Assembly (NCBI RefSeq): GCF_000485595.1
Contig: NW_014577669.1
Location: 163,435-183,652, forward strand
Direction: 5' to 3'
Source of the DNA: Priapulus caudatus
Lineage: Eukaryota > Priapulida > Priapulimorpha > Priapulimorphida > Priapulidae
Length of the DNA stretch: 20,218 nt
Numbering within the stretch: the stretch's first letter is position 1; every line of letters begins with the position of its first letter. Below, one piece after another: positions 9,235 to 20,172 of the stretch. The position numbers were made by a program, and so were the translations under genes. The notes under the pieces are model-generated. The model saw only the letters and a list, made by a program, of their open reading frames with translations, made no database searches and was not told the origin of the DNA.

Positions 9235-9242
9235 CAGGTAAG
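9235..9242 (+). promoter_or_regulatory. Splice-donor-like site CAG|GTAAGG
   Basis: A strong donor consensus with the boundary after 9237. It is retained in copy B with the boundary after 15432. It could end a distal 5' UTR exon of the Sox gene. No transcript evidence is available and donor matches occur by chance. Confidence 0.25.
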
Positions 9243-9429
9243 GGAGGGTGGGGTGAGGGGGAGGGGTGAGGGGAGGGGTGGGGGTGTTGCTGCTGCTGAT
9301 TTTCCATGTAGATATCCCGGTGGCGTTTACGATTGGATGTGGGGGGAAGAGAAGGAGGAGGAGGGGGAGGAGAGGGAGGGGGTGACGCCAGTAGGGGGCG
9401 CTGATGGAGATTGACGCGGGGGGTTCGTT

Positions 9430-10015
9430 GGCGATTAATTAGCGAGCTAAATCCGGTTTGTTAAGAGACTAAATACGGAGGAGGAGAGGAAGACTGTACG
9501 CCGAGGGGAGGGGGAGGTAAGTGGTTGGAATTATCGCCGAATTGTCATTAAAGGTTTTACTTTGCGGATTGCCACTTGGCCGCCGTGAGACTAAGATGTA
9601 CGAATGAATATTAAGATCCGGATGCATGCAGCAGCATAGCGTGCTTTTAATCGACGAATATATTTATATTGCGTATTTAATGGTATGTAGGTGAAGGTAA
9701 GGCACAATATAAGAACATGAGTTTGTTTGCACGTTACACGCTATCAGTGATATATATGGGGGGGGGGCTAGGTAACCCGTACAGACTACGAATTTTAGCG
9801 CGCGTCAGACGCGCGCTAACTTAGCCCGGGTGTGACGCGCGCTAACTATTTAATAACTTATTAAACTAAATAATTTCGGGACATAACAAGATTTTAATAT
9901 ATATATATAGCAGCAATAAATCCGCATGCTGTTGTACGTGCAGGCGATGCATCAGGATGGATGCTGATTTCCGTTTCATTTGACTCTTGAATTACAATAA
10001 AGGTATGAAAAACAA
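9430..10015. other. Non-coding stretch upstream of Sox
   Basis: Apart from the GC hairpin at 9796-9818, I see AT-rich sequence with a short (TA)n run at about 9899-9910 and no supported exon. The whole stretch recurs in copy B. Confidence 0.45.
9796..9818. repeat. Perfect GC-rich hairpin TAGCGCGCGT-CAG-ACGCGCGCTA
   Basis: A 10-bp perfect stem with a 3-base loop. A third copy of the arm (GACGCGCGCTAAC) follows at about 9833-9845. In copy B (about 16000-16050) the hairpin arms are disrupted by extra bases, but the third arm is intact. There is no T-run and no adjacent gene end, so no terminator role is suggested. Confidence 0.7.
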
Positions 10016-10019
10016 AGAT

Positions 10020-10375
10020 GCGTCCCGTCCTTGTCTCCCATCGTCCGACCCCTCCTACCACACCCCGCCTCCCCTGTCATGCTTCTCCTGTCATCCTCCT
10101 CCGCCTCCTCTTTCTATCTATCTCTCCTCGTGCTCTTCCTCCTCCTACCCCGCCATCTTTTGCTTTCCCTATCATCCTTTACCGCGTCCTGTTCTTATCT
10201 ATCCCTCTCCCTCCTCCCCTGTCAGTCCCCGCTCCCTCTATAATTCTCCACCGCGTCCTGTTCCTATCTAGCCCTCCTCCTCCTTCTACTCCGCCTCCCT
10301 TGTCATCCTCCTCCTCCCCTGTCATCCTCCACCGCGTCCTGTTCCTATCTATTCCTCCTCTTCCCCTCCTAATAA
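10020..10375. repeat. Pyrimidine-rich degenerate minisatellite
   Basis: CCGCGTCCTGTTC followed by (C/T)TATCTA and C/T-rich spacers begins at about 10182, 10251 and 10332. Related CCTCC/CTGTCATCC pieces surround it. Unit spacing is about 70-80 bases. Open Pro/Ser-rich frames are repeat artefacts. Copy B holds a noisy version at about 16250-16590. Confidence 0.75.
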
Positions 10376-10642
10376 GTAGAGGCTGCCGTGGTGTAATGAC
10401 AACCCGCACGTATCGCGTCATAAAAATTAAGCCGATGAAAAACAATTTAATTATATGCTTATAACTGCAAATCGACGCGCTATGTTTGGCGATGCGCTCA
10501 GTGCATAGATCGTATAGCTGCATGGGCGCGTCGCGTACCTTCTACTGTACGTATGCGTACGTCTAATATGTGTGTATGTGTGTGTATAAGCGCACAGGTA
10601 CAGGTGTGCGCTCCTGTGTTTTAACGCTCGATGTGTGCGTGC

Positions 10643-10716
<74 letters not shown>

Positions 10717-11115
10717 TGGTGGGAGGGTATATGTGTTTGTGTGTGTGGGGGAGGGTATATTATGTGTGTATGTATGGGGGGGGCGTGTATGTGTAGCCGT
10801 CCCGGAATAGAAGGCACCGTACGTGTTCGTACGTAATAATTCCGCTCACCACAATCACGCACACACGCGCACGCACATACAAACACACACTCACGCACAC
10901 ACACGCGCACACATACAAACACACACACTCACACACATGCACACACACATACAAACTTGCACACGCACGCACGCACGCACGCCGTTGTTCGCTGGGCTCG
11001 CGCACCTGTCTCCTTTAACTAGCCATGAAGTTTTCACCGGGCGGCATGACGCGGGGAATGCCGATGCTTTTACCCGCCGAACACTTCACTTCTGTGCGGG
11101 CGGATGAGGCAGGAG
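10376..11115. repeat. GT/GC then CA microsatellites upstream of Sox
   Basis: GC and GT runs lie at about 10637-10706, G-rich GT at 10720-10790, and a CA/CAAA/GCAC-rich block at 10857-10981. GT-rich on one side and CA-rich on the other, the two blocks are roughly complementary and could pair. No gene is supported in this stretch. Confidence 0.7.
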
Positions 11116-11270
<155 letters not shown>

Positions 11271-11292
11271 ACTGCTACAGTGTGCAGGAGTT

Positions 11293-11319
11293 GAGCAGCA
11301 GCATCATCAGCAGCAGCAG

Positions 11320-11373
<54 letters not shown>
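11293..11373 (+). repeat. CAG/CAT trinucleotide tract
   Basis: Mixed CAG, CAT and CAA triplets end in a run of about 11 CAGs directly before CATCCCAG|GTAAGG, a donor-like site with its boundary after 11378. This suggests the tract sits at the end of a transcribed 5' UTR exon. The Gln/His reading frame over it is not supported as coding. Copy B holds a scrambled version at about 17597-17730. Confidence 0.8.
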
Positions 11374-11455
11374 CCCAGGTAAGGAGGCAATGAAAGCTCG
11401 TTACGTGACGCTACGACCACCACGACGGCCAATCCCATCCCATCGCTAATTGCAG

Positions 11456-11711
11456 CACCGCTCCCGATCCACGCAGAATGATGGAGGCGGGAGGCAAGTA
11501 TTGCTATCAAAACAGATTTGTTTGTGCGGACATTAGCGGTGCGAATGCCCAAGCTCGCGCTGAGGGAAAGGGAGGGGATAGGGAGGAGAGAGAAAGCCAC
11601 CCGCAGGAATCGCTCCGACCCATCCCTAACTGCGCAGTCGGTTGTTCGGACCGCGTCACGACGTAATGAGGCGGAACGATGGCGCCCCGGGGCCAGCAGC
11701 GCCACCGCCAG
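11456..11711 (+). other. Possible 5' UTR exon of the Sox gene
   Basis: An acceptor-like CTAATTGCAG ends at 11455. A donor CCGCCAG|GTGAGC has its boundary after 11711. Between them is GC-moderate sequence with no clear coding potential. The donor is preserved in copy B (CCGCCAG|GTGAGG at about 18102), while the acceptor is altered there. This is inferred from consensus matches only. Confidence 0.25.
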
Positions 11712-11726
11712 GTGAGCAGGTGTGCG

Positions 11727-11736
11727 CTGATTGGCT
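11727..11736 (-). promoter_or_regulatory. Inverted CCAAT box (NF-Y type) near Sox
   Basis: CTGATTGGCT is the reverse complement of a near-ideal NF-Y site (RRCCAATCAG). It is followed by a GC-rich GAGCGGCGGCGCGC stretch about 330 bases upstream of the ATG. That placement suits a proximal promoter. CCAAT boxes bound by NF-Y are known in vertebrate Sox2 promoters, so function is plausible but inferred. In copy B the core reads CTGGTTGGCT. Confidence 0.4.
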
Positions 11737-12022
11737 GAGCGGCGGCGCGCTAGTTGAGTGCGTGGAGTGGGCAAGCGAGCACACGGCAGACGCTTGGTGT
11801 TGTACAGAGAGCGAGTCGGTGTTGTCGCAGACATTTTTCGTTTCCCGCGCTCGCGCAACAAGTGTTTGCTGTTGTTGTTGCTGCTTTTTTGTTTTTCAAT
11901 TTCCGTTGTTTTTTTTTCGTCGAAGAGGAACCCCGGAGACGTATCAATATATCCGTCGGTCTACCCTACGCTTCGTTCGATACATCCGCGCGCGCGTGTG
12001 TGTGTGCATGTGCAAGGAGTGA

Positions 12023-13108
<1,086 letters not shown>

Positions 13109-14640
13109 GCGGTGTTGCGTGCACAAATATTTGTGGACCCCCTTCATACCACCCCCCACCCCCCATCACACACACCGAGAAAGAACGAGGGATGGATGGA
13201 TGGAACTACTATATACCGTACAGTATTAGTCCAGCTTTGCGGACTGTGAAACCAAATCTGGCCTTGCCATGGCAGAGGGTAGCAACTGTACCATGCACGC
13301 GCGCAGGGTGCACCGACGAGAGAGAGAGGGGGAGAAAGCGAGAGACCTTGTACCATAACTCAGGTGCTGTGTGCATCGTCGCAACGAAGAGAGACAGAGA
13401 AAGAAAGAAAGAAAGCATCGAACATTTTTCCACCGAATCTCGCACGAACATTCCACACACCTGCTAGTACCATCGTTTGAAACCCGCGACTTGATTTCGA
13501 TATTTTGATTTCGTTTTGACCCCGATAGTATAATTAATTATACGTTCTATTGTTGTACGTTCTATAATTCATCCGTTGGCGTGATTCTTATACATAACGC
13601 GCGGGAGATAGATGGCGTGCGGGATTATATCGATGGACATTTGTTACGAGATATACGGATGATATTGACGGTCATACCTAATTATGTATACGCCTGTGTT
13701 TTATGATAACATCGTGTTTTGATTTTCCATTGAACAGTTCTCATTTTCGACTGGTCGTTATATAACTAAGATTGTAAATAATTATTTGATCACCGATCGT
13801 ATTATTGTGGATAATCAATTTTCTTGTACAGATCGATAACAGATTCGCGCCAGCGTGCCTTATTGATGTGTTGTTTTCTATTTCTGTATAGTGTGACTTG
13901 CGGCAGAGAAAGTAAAACTATTTTGCCGAATTTTCGCGCATTCAGCGCCGTAGGAATATGTGCGAATGTAACGAGGAATAGAGCTAAGAATTGAATTTCA
14001 CCATGTGAAATATAAATATTTGTATAGGGCGTTTCTTTACCTCGAGAAAGATCCGTTTGTTAGCTTTCAAACTATTTTCCATGAGTCAGAAAACATTCAT
14101 ATGCGATGAATAATTCGGAAGTAAAGTCATCATACCTATGAGCTGTATTTTTTAAGTAGTAGAATTGAACCGGAAGTGCCTTGTTGCCATAAGATGGCTT
14201 CGTGATGTGATTGTAATTCCTTTTGCTATCCTACTATCAAAATCATTTGTTTGCGCGGACGATTCCACGCGTATTTTATCCCGTGTAATTTTCCGCATAA
14301 ACGTATGTGCCTTTTTTAACATTCCAGATTTCTCGTAAATATTCTGACGCCGCGAAAGAGTGTGAGCGATGTATATATTTTTGTTAGGACCGTGGGAAAG
14401 ATCACGCGGATGCCATGTTAATTTCAGTGCCTCTTCAGATTCGTGCGATTAATACATCGACATAAAGAGAGGAATCTATTTTTCTGTCAGGCTGCATTTT
14501 GTTCACACGCGGTGCTGTTTTTATATGTGGTTCAGGTCGTGCTATTCGCTGACATCGGATATCTCACAACAGGTAACCCTCACCACTGACGAATAACGGG
14601 GCAAATATTAAAATAATGGCACGCCTCCGGTTATGACGAT
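13109..14640 (+). other. Sox 3' UTR / downstream AU-rich region
   Basis: AT-rich sequence with no supported second gene. A canonical AATAAA is not seen. ATTAAA occurs at 14607-14612, and TATAAA/CATAAA variants occur at about 14010, 14285 and 14461. Frames at 13105-13467 read through simple AGAGA/GAAA repeats and have no domain. The region lies in the unduplicated part of the window. Confidence 0.5.
13773..13780 (+). promoter_or_regulatory. Pumilio-type element TGTAAATA
   Basis: An exact match to the PUF/Pumilio consensus UGUANAUA, about 665 bases after the Sox stop codon. If transcribed it could mediate translational repression. An eight-base match in AT-rich sequence has a real chance of being coincidental. 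Confidence 0.25.
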
Positions 14641-14649
14641 CGACCTGGG

Positions 14650-14798
14650 TACATACATACATACATACATACATACATACATACATACATACATACATAC
14701 ATACATACATACATACATACATACATACATACATACATACATACATACATACATACATACATACATACATACATACATACATACTTACATACATACAG
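14650..14798. repeat. (TACA)n tetranucleotide microsatellite
   Basis: About 35 near-perfect TACA units, with one TACT/TTACA interruption near 14784. The repeat directly precedes the start of duplicate copy B, where copy A instead has (TA)n and (GT)n. Confidence 0.95.
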
Positions 14799-14808
14799 TA
14801 CATACCGT

Positions 14809-17800
14809 GCCGTGCGTGCGTGGGCGTGTGTGTGTGTGTGTGATGTGTGTGTGGGTGTGTGTGTGTGTGTGATGTGTGTTTTGTGTATGTGTGGTGTGTT
14901 TGCGCGCGGCGTGCGTGGCGCCGTGGGCGCGTGCGTGTAGCGTGATGCGAATGTGTAATCTTGCAATACATATAATTCTCGAGTCTTATTTACATACGGC
15001 CTATGTTAGGCGTGAAGAGCCGGGCGCCCACGCCACAAACAAGGTCCTCGCGGTATTACTGCTGCACGCACGCGTCCGCAGGTAGCCGCGATCGTGTGGC
15101 GTGCGTGCGTGCGTGCGTGCGTTGGCCTGTGGCTCGCCGCCGTTCGCGTGCGTGCGTGCGTGCGTGCGTGCGTGCAGAGCGTGCGTGCGCTGCGTGCGTG
15201 CTGCGTGCGTGCGAGCGTGCGTGCGCCTATAACTCGCGCGTTCTCGTGTAGGGTCCGGCAGCTTATAGCGAGTAGGAGGTGAGCGGCTTTAATCCGCCGC
15301 GCTAGGCCGTGCGATCGGCGGCAGGCGTCGTCATTATACGGGCCTTTGTTCAGCAGTAGCGGCGGGAGGGGCCGTGCGGCCATTGTCAAATTACGCCGCA
15401 GTCGCGGCCCTGCTACCGGGTGCTAGCGTCAGGTAAGGGAGGGGTGGGGTGCAGGGGAGTGAGGGGAGGGGTGGGGGTGTTGCTTGGGCTGCTGATTTCC
15501 CATGTAGATATCCCGGTGGCGGTTTTACGATTGATGTGGGGGGAAGAGAAGGAGGAGGAAGGGGGATGGAGAGGAGGGGTGACGCCAGTAGGGCGCTGAT
15601 GGAGATTGACGCGGGGGGTTCGTTGGGCGATTAATTTTAGCGAGCTAAAATCCCGAGTTTGTTAAGAGACTAAATACGGAGGAGAGAAGGAAGACTGGTA
15701 ACGCCCGAGGGGAGGGGGAGGTTAAGTGTTGGAATTATCGCCGATTGTCATTAAGGTTTACTTTGCGGATCTGGCCACTTGGCCGCGCGTGAGACTAAGA
15801 TGTATACGAATAGAATATTAAGATCCGGATGCATGGCAGAGCATAGCGTATGCTTTTAATCGACGAAATATTATTGGCGTATTTTAATGTATGTAGGTGA
15901 AGGTAGGCACAATATAAAGAACAGAGTTTAGTTTTGCAACGTTACACGCTATCAGTGATATATAGGGGGGGCCTTAGGTAACCCTCAGACTACGAATTTT
16001 AGCCGCGCGTACAAGAGCGCCTGCGCTAACTTAGCCCGGGTGTGACGCGCGCTAACTATTTAATAACTTATTAAACTAAATAATTTCGGGACTAACAAGA
16101 TTTTAATATATATATATAGCACTACCGCATGCTGTTGTACGTGCATGCGATGCATCAGGGATGGATCTGATTTCCGAGTTTCATTTGACTCTTGAATTAC
16201 AATAAGGATATGAAAAACAAAGATGCGTCACGTCCCTTGTCCCGCATCGTCCGACCCTCCTACCCCGCCGACTCCCCGTCATGCTTCTCCTGTCATCCTC
16301 GCTCCGCGTCTCCTCTTTCAATCTATCCCTCCTACGTGCTCTTTCTCCTCCTACCCCCGGCCATCTTTGCTTCGGCCACTATCATCCTTTACGCGCGTTC
16401 AGTTTCTTATGCTATCCTTCTCCTCCTCCCGCTGTCAGCCCAGTCCCTAGCTATAATTCTCCAGCGCGTTTCCTGTTCCTATCTATCCCTCCCTGCCTCC
16501 TCCTCTGTCCGCCTCCCCTGTCATCCTCCTCCTCCCCTGTATCATCCTCCACCGGCGATCCTGTTCCTATCTATTCCTCGCTCTTCCCCTCCTAATAAGT
16601 AGAGCTGCCGTGGTGTAATGACATACCGCACGTATCGCGTCATAAAAATTAAAGCCGATGAAAAACAATTTTAATTCATATGACTTATAACTGCAAATCG
16701 ACGCGCATGTTTGGCGATAGCGCTCAGTGCATAGATCGTAATAGCTGGCATGGGCCGCGTCGCGTACCTTCCATATCTGTACGTTGCACTTGTACGTCTA
16801 ATATGTGTGTATGTGTGTGTATATGTGTGTATAAGCGCAGCAGGTACAGATGTGCGGCTCCTGGTTTTATACGCTGCGATGTGTGGCGTGCGTGCGTGTG
16901 TGTGTGTGTGTGTGTGTGCGTGTGTGGGTGGGGGGCATATGTGTTTGTGTGTGTGGGGGGGGGGGTATCATTATGTGTGTATGTATGTGGGCCGTGTATG
17001 TGTCTGTATGTGTGTTGCGTGGCATGTTTTGTGGCGTGCGTGTATGTGTAGCCGTCCCGCATAATAAGGTCCGCGTGATTCGGTATAATTCCGTCACACA
17101 CACGCAGCGCACAGCACGCGCACGGCCACTATACAACACATACTCACGGCAGCGCAGCATGGCACACACACGCGCACACATACAAACACCACAGGCACTC
17201 ACACAGCATGCAACAGCACACATACAAACGTGCACACCGCACGCACGCATGCACGCAACGCATGCCGTGTTCGCTGGGCTCGCGCACTGACTGTCTCCTA
17301 TTAAGCTAGCCATGAAGTTTTCAGCGCGGGCGCATGACGCGGGGAATGCCGATGGGCTTTTACTGCCGCTCCGAAAGCACTTCACTTCTGTGCAGGGCGG
17401 ATAGGCAGGAGGGAGAGAGAAAGAGACTAAGAAGAGGGGGAAAGAGAGGGAGAGGGAGAGTCAGAGAGAGCAGAGAGAGAGAGAGAGAAGAGAGGAGAGA
17501 GAGAGAGAGAGAGTAGAAGAGAGAGAGAGAGAGAGAGATAGAGAGAGAGGAACGAGAGAGAGAGAGATCCGACTGCTACAGTGTGCGGGGGTGCAAGCAT
17601 GCATCATCAGGGCAGCGATCAGCAGCAAGCCAGCAGGCAGCACTCATCATCATCCATCAGCAGCATCAGCCAGCATGCACAGCATCAATCGAATCATCAG
17701 CAGTCAGGCGCAGCAGCAGCAGCATCCCAGTGTAAGGAGGCAATGAAAGCTGTTACGTGAACGGCACCCTAACGAACCACCACCACACGACCGGCAATCC

Positions 17801-18753
17801 CATCCCATCGCTAATGATTAACAGCACCGCTCCCGGTGCCCACGCAGAATGATCGGAGCGGAGGCAAGTATGCTATCAAACACAGAAATTTGGTATTGTG
17901 GCCGGGGACATTACGGTGCGAATGACCAAGCTCGCGCTGAGGGAGAAGGGAAGGGGAGGGAGGGAGAGAGAAGCCACACCGCAGGAATCGCTGCCGGGCA
18001 CCCATCCCTAACTGCGCAGGTCGGTGTTCGGACGGCGCGTGCAGCGACGTAAGAGGGCGGAAGCGATGGCGCCGCCCGGGGCCAGCAGCGCCACCGCCAG
18101 GTGAGGCAGGATGTGGGGCGCTGGTTGGCTGGAGCGGCCGGCGCGCTAGTTTGAGTGCGTGAGTGGGACCAAGCCGAGCAACACGGCAGACGCGTTGAGT
18201 GTAGGAGCAGCGAGCGAGTCGGTGTTGTGCAGACATTTTTCGTTTCCACGCGCGTCCGCAACAAGTGCTTTGCTGTTGTTTGTTTGCTGCTTTTTTGTTT
18301 TTTCAATTTCCGTTGTTTTTTTTTCCGTCGAAGAAGGAACCCCGGAGACGTATCAAATAATCCGTCGGTCTATACTCTTAGCGATTCGTTCGCATACATC
18401 CGCGCGAGCGCGTGTGTGTGTGCCTGTGCCAAGGAGGAGGAAGCGTCGGTTTCTCTCTCCGAGAAAGAGAAGCGCTAGAAAGGTAAAATGGAGTTTACTA
18501 GACGACCTCGGAGGACCTCTCTCGCGGCAGACATGCTAGAGATGCAACGAGCTGGAGTCTGCACACGGAACGAGGAATAGACCGCTATCGCGGATGTCCC
18601 CCGCAGACCGCGCCGCGTCCAGCCTCCACCGGCCGCCATGCCTCCCGAGCAAACCACCCACTCCCAATGCCGCGGAGGGAGGAGGGGAGGCGGCGGTTTC
18701 AAAGAAAGCGAACATGGACGCACGTGAAGCGAGCCGATGAACGCCTTCATGGT

Positions 18754-18755
<2 letters not shown>
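14809..18755 (+). repeat. Direct duplication, copy B (noisy copy)
   Basis: Colinear with copy A from the motif CGTGCCGTGCGTGCGTGGGC to GATGAACGCCTTCATGGT. The offset to copy A grows from 6180 at the AATTCTCGAG anchor to about 6441 at the end, a net gain of about 260 bases even though the long GA and GT runs are not longer here. Most differences are isolated extra bases, with fewer deletions and substitutions. They fall evenly in coding, UTR and repeat sequence. The pattern suits uncorrected long-read sequence better than neutral divergence. All pseudo-frames inside (for example 16680-17290 and 17811-18306) are artefacts. No gene other than the Sox fragment lies inside. Confidence 0.85.
18488..18755 (+). 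pseudogene. Truncated, frameshifted Sox 5' fragment in copy B
   Basis: This aligns with codons 1-82 of the intact Sox gene: start region, acidic N-terminus, Pro/Gly-rich linker and the first residues of the HMG box up to the MNAFMV motif. The ATG is kept (18488), but the frame is lost within the first ten codons by an extra base and hits TAG about 30 codons in. Roughly 20 extra bases accumulate over about 235. The fragment ends where GGTGTGG of the intact gene is replaced by a (GT)n run. No DNA-binding protein can be made. It is either a pseudogene fragment or an assembly artefact. Confidence 0.8.
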
Positions 18756-18833
<78 letters not shown>

Positions 18834-18838
18834 TATAC
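18752..18838. repeat. (GT)n microsatellite at the copy B breakpoint
   Basis: A long, nearly pure GT run begins exactly where the Sox similarity ends. The intact gene reads ATGGTGTGG at this place, so a few bases of GGTG microhomology join the two. Confidence 0.95.
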
Positions 18839-19290
18839 GCATGCTGGTAGTAGTAAACACATTGTGTGTGAGCGCCGCACGCTGTATGTAATTTGGGGAC
18901 ACTGCGCTGCTCGCGGACACTAGCTGACCGTGTTCCATCTTCCCCCGCCCGACAATTTTCTACTCTACTGTCCTACACCCGACAATTATTGTCGGCGTAG
19001 TGAGAATGCACCGATGTCGTCGTTCGGACGACACAACCGCCCCTGCCGACCATTGTTTTTATGTACTAATCGCAGCCGAACGCGCTCGATTGTCATTCTT
19101 CGAGTAATTGTACGATATTTGCTAACATTTACCTGCCTATTTGCGCTATAAAACGCTACAAATCCGTCGTGCGGTGATTTGGAGGAGGACATCAATGGCC
19201 GTGCTAAATCTGGCTCTATAGCTGCTGTGCACATATAGTTTTTGCGCTCGCAATTATGTACTTGCATGGAAGGGAATAAAAAAAATGAAT
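18839..19290. other. Unique sequence after copy B, no gene recognised
   Basis: This does not continue the Sox gene and matches nothing else that I could find in the window. The 93-codon minus frame (18986-19267) has ordinary composition but no family motif and no convincing splice signals. Two hairpins lie at 18979 and 19016. Confidence 0.45.
18979..19032. repeat. Two adjacent short hairpins
   Basis: CCGACAATTATTGTCGG (18979-18995) is palindromic around a single central base. GTCGTC-GTTCG-GACGAC (19016-19032) is a 6-bp stem with a 5-base loop. CCCGACAATT also occurs as a direct repeat at about 18948. No gene end adjoins them. Confidence 0.55.
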
Positions 19291-19298
19291 ATATTTAA

Positions 19299-19345
19299 AT
19301 CAAGAGCACATAATGGAGATCTATTCTCTATTATGTACTCTTGAT
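19299..19345. repeat. 47-bp palindrome, ATCAAGAG arms
   Basis: The left arm ATCAAGAGCACATAATGGAG pairs with a right arm ending ATTATGTACTCTTGAT, with one or two mismatches, around the GAGATCTATTCTC centre. The surrounding AT-rich bases (TATATTTA, ATAAATATA) extend the pairing. CAAGAG/CTCTTG ends are shared with 5205-5250. Confidence 0.8.
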
Positions 19346-19406
19346 ATAAATATATATACGTGTAAATTTATTTGCATAGTGTCTCATGTTTGCGGGTTCA
19401 CGGGCG

Positions 19407-19540
19407 TATATGTGTGTGCGTGCATGCGTACATGTGTGTGCGTGCGTACATGTTTGTGCGTGTGTATATGTGTGAGCGCGCGTATATGTGTGAGCGCGCG
19501 TATATGTGTGTGCGTGCGTATATGTGTGCGCGTTCGTGCG
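19407..19540. repeat. 18-bp minisatellite, about seven units
   Basis: Units TATATGTGTGAGCGCGCG or TACATGTGTGTGCGTGCG start at 19429, 19447, 19465, 19483, 19501 and 19519, exactly 18 bases apart. A slightly longer first unit begins at 19407. Because 18 is a multiple of 3, the frames read a six-residue repeat, which is not evidence of coding. Confidence 0.85.
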
Positions 19541-19549
19541 TACACGTTC

Positions 19550-20140
19550 GTAACGAATCTGAAAGTTCGTGACCGCATTTTACTTCGAGTACGCGTAGCA
19601 TTATATTGTAAATATATTGTATTTCAGAGTTAATTTTGTCTGAAAGAGATTTATTAATTTAAAAGACCTTCGATAAAAATCATAACGATTGTTTATTAAC
19701 AAAATATTAATAACGGCCTAATATGACGTGAAAACGATAAATTTATAATGCAAACGATCACGGGAGAATAATTTCAATCGATTTCTTCGATAGTATTATC
19801 CAGAATGATCCGTATCGTGACATACGCATAATTTACATACGAAATTAATTAATAACGAATTACCGTTTGTCATTTTTATGTTTATTAATTGCTGTTTATG
19901 CCGAATGACAACTTGGAATTAATCACGTTAATAAATAATGAGAATCCCGGAATAACCCTCCCCCTTCCCCCTGCCCCCATAATTACTCAATTCACACTGC
20001 ATTAATACCGAGTATAGGACCCACGCGTTAATGATGCAACCCGGGTATGGTAGCGTTCTTTTGTGTCATATGTGTTGAAAGTTCGAGAAAGTATTATTGA
20101 GTGATTTTTCTTATCGTTGAGCAACAGTGTGTTACAGTGA
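19550..20140. other. AT-rich non-coding stretch
   Basis: No supported gene or repeat family. A short C-rich run lies at about 19959-19977. The rest is TTAAT/AATTA-rich sequence. Confidence 0.45.
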
Positions 20141-20142
20141 TC

Positions 20143-20164
20143 ATGGGGAAAGGAACCGAGGCTG
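20143..20164 (+). CDS. Possible short first coding exon (MGKGTEA...)
   Basis: GTGATCATGG gives a reasonable start context. It is followed by seven codons (MGKGTEA) and a donor-like GCTG|GTAAAA in phase 1. The unspliced frame continues into a TA/GA microsatellite. Any downstream exons lie outside the window, so this is weak evidence. A Gly at position 2 would allow N-myristoylation, but that is speculation. Confidence 0.15.
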
Positions 20165-20169
20165 GTAAA

Positions 20170-20172
20170 ATA

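Noticed and set aside
11337-11861. 174-codon minus frame opposite the Sox 5' region
   Set aside because: A GC-rich antisense frame ending in poly-Cys from the CAG tract. In copy B, equivalent frames are broken differently, and there are no splice or family signals.
14650-14798. Regular short repeats considered as a CRISPR array
   Set aside because: Four-base units without spacers, in an animal genome, are a microsatellite.
14564-14971. Frames with Met-Tyr-Val-Cys repeats over the (TACA)n tract
   Set aside because: A tetranucleotide repeat is open in several frames and gives a four-residue periodic peptide with no coding evidence.
18986-19267. 93-codon minus frame after copy B
   Set aside because: Ordinary composition but no motif and no convincing splice boundaries; it overlaps two hairpins. 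Left as unassigned sequence.
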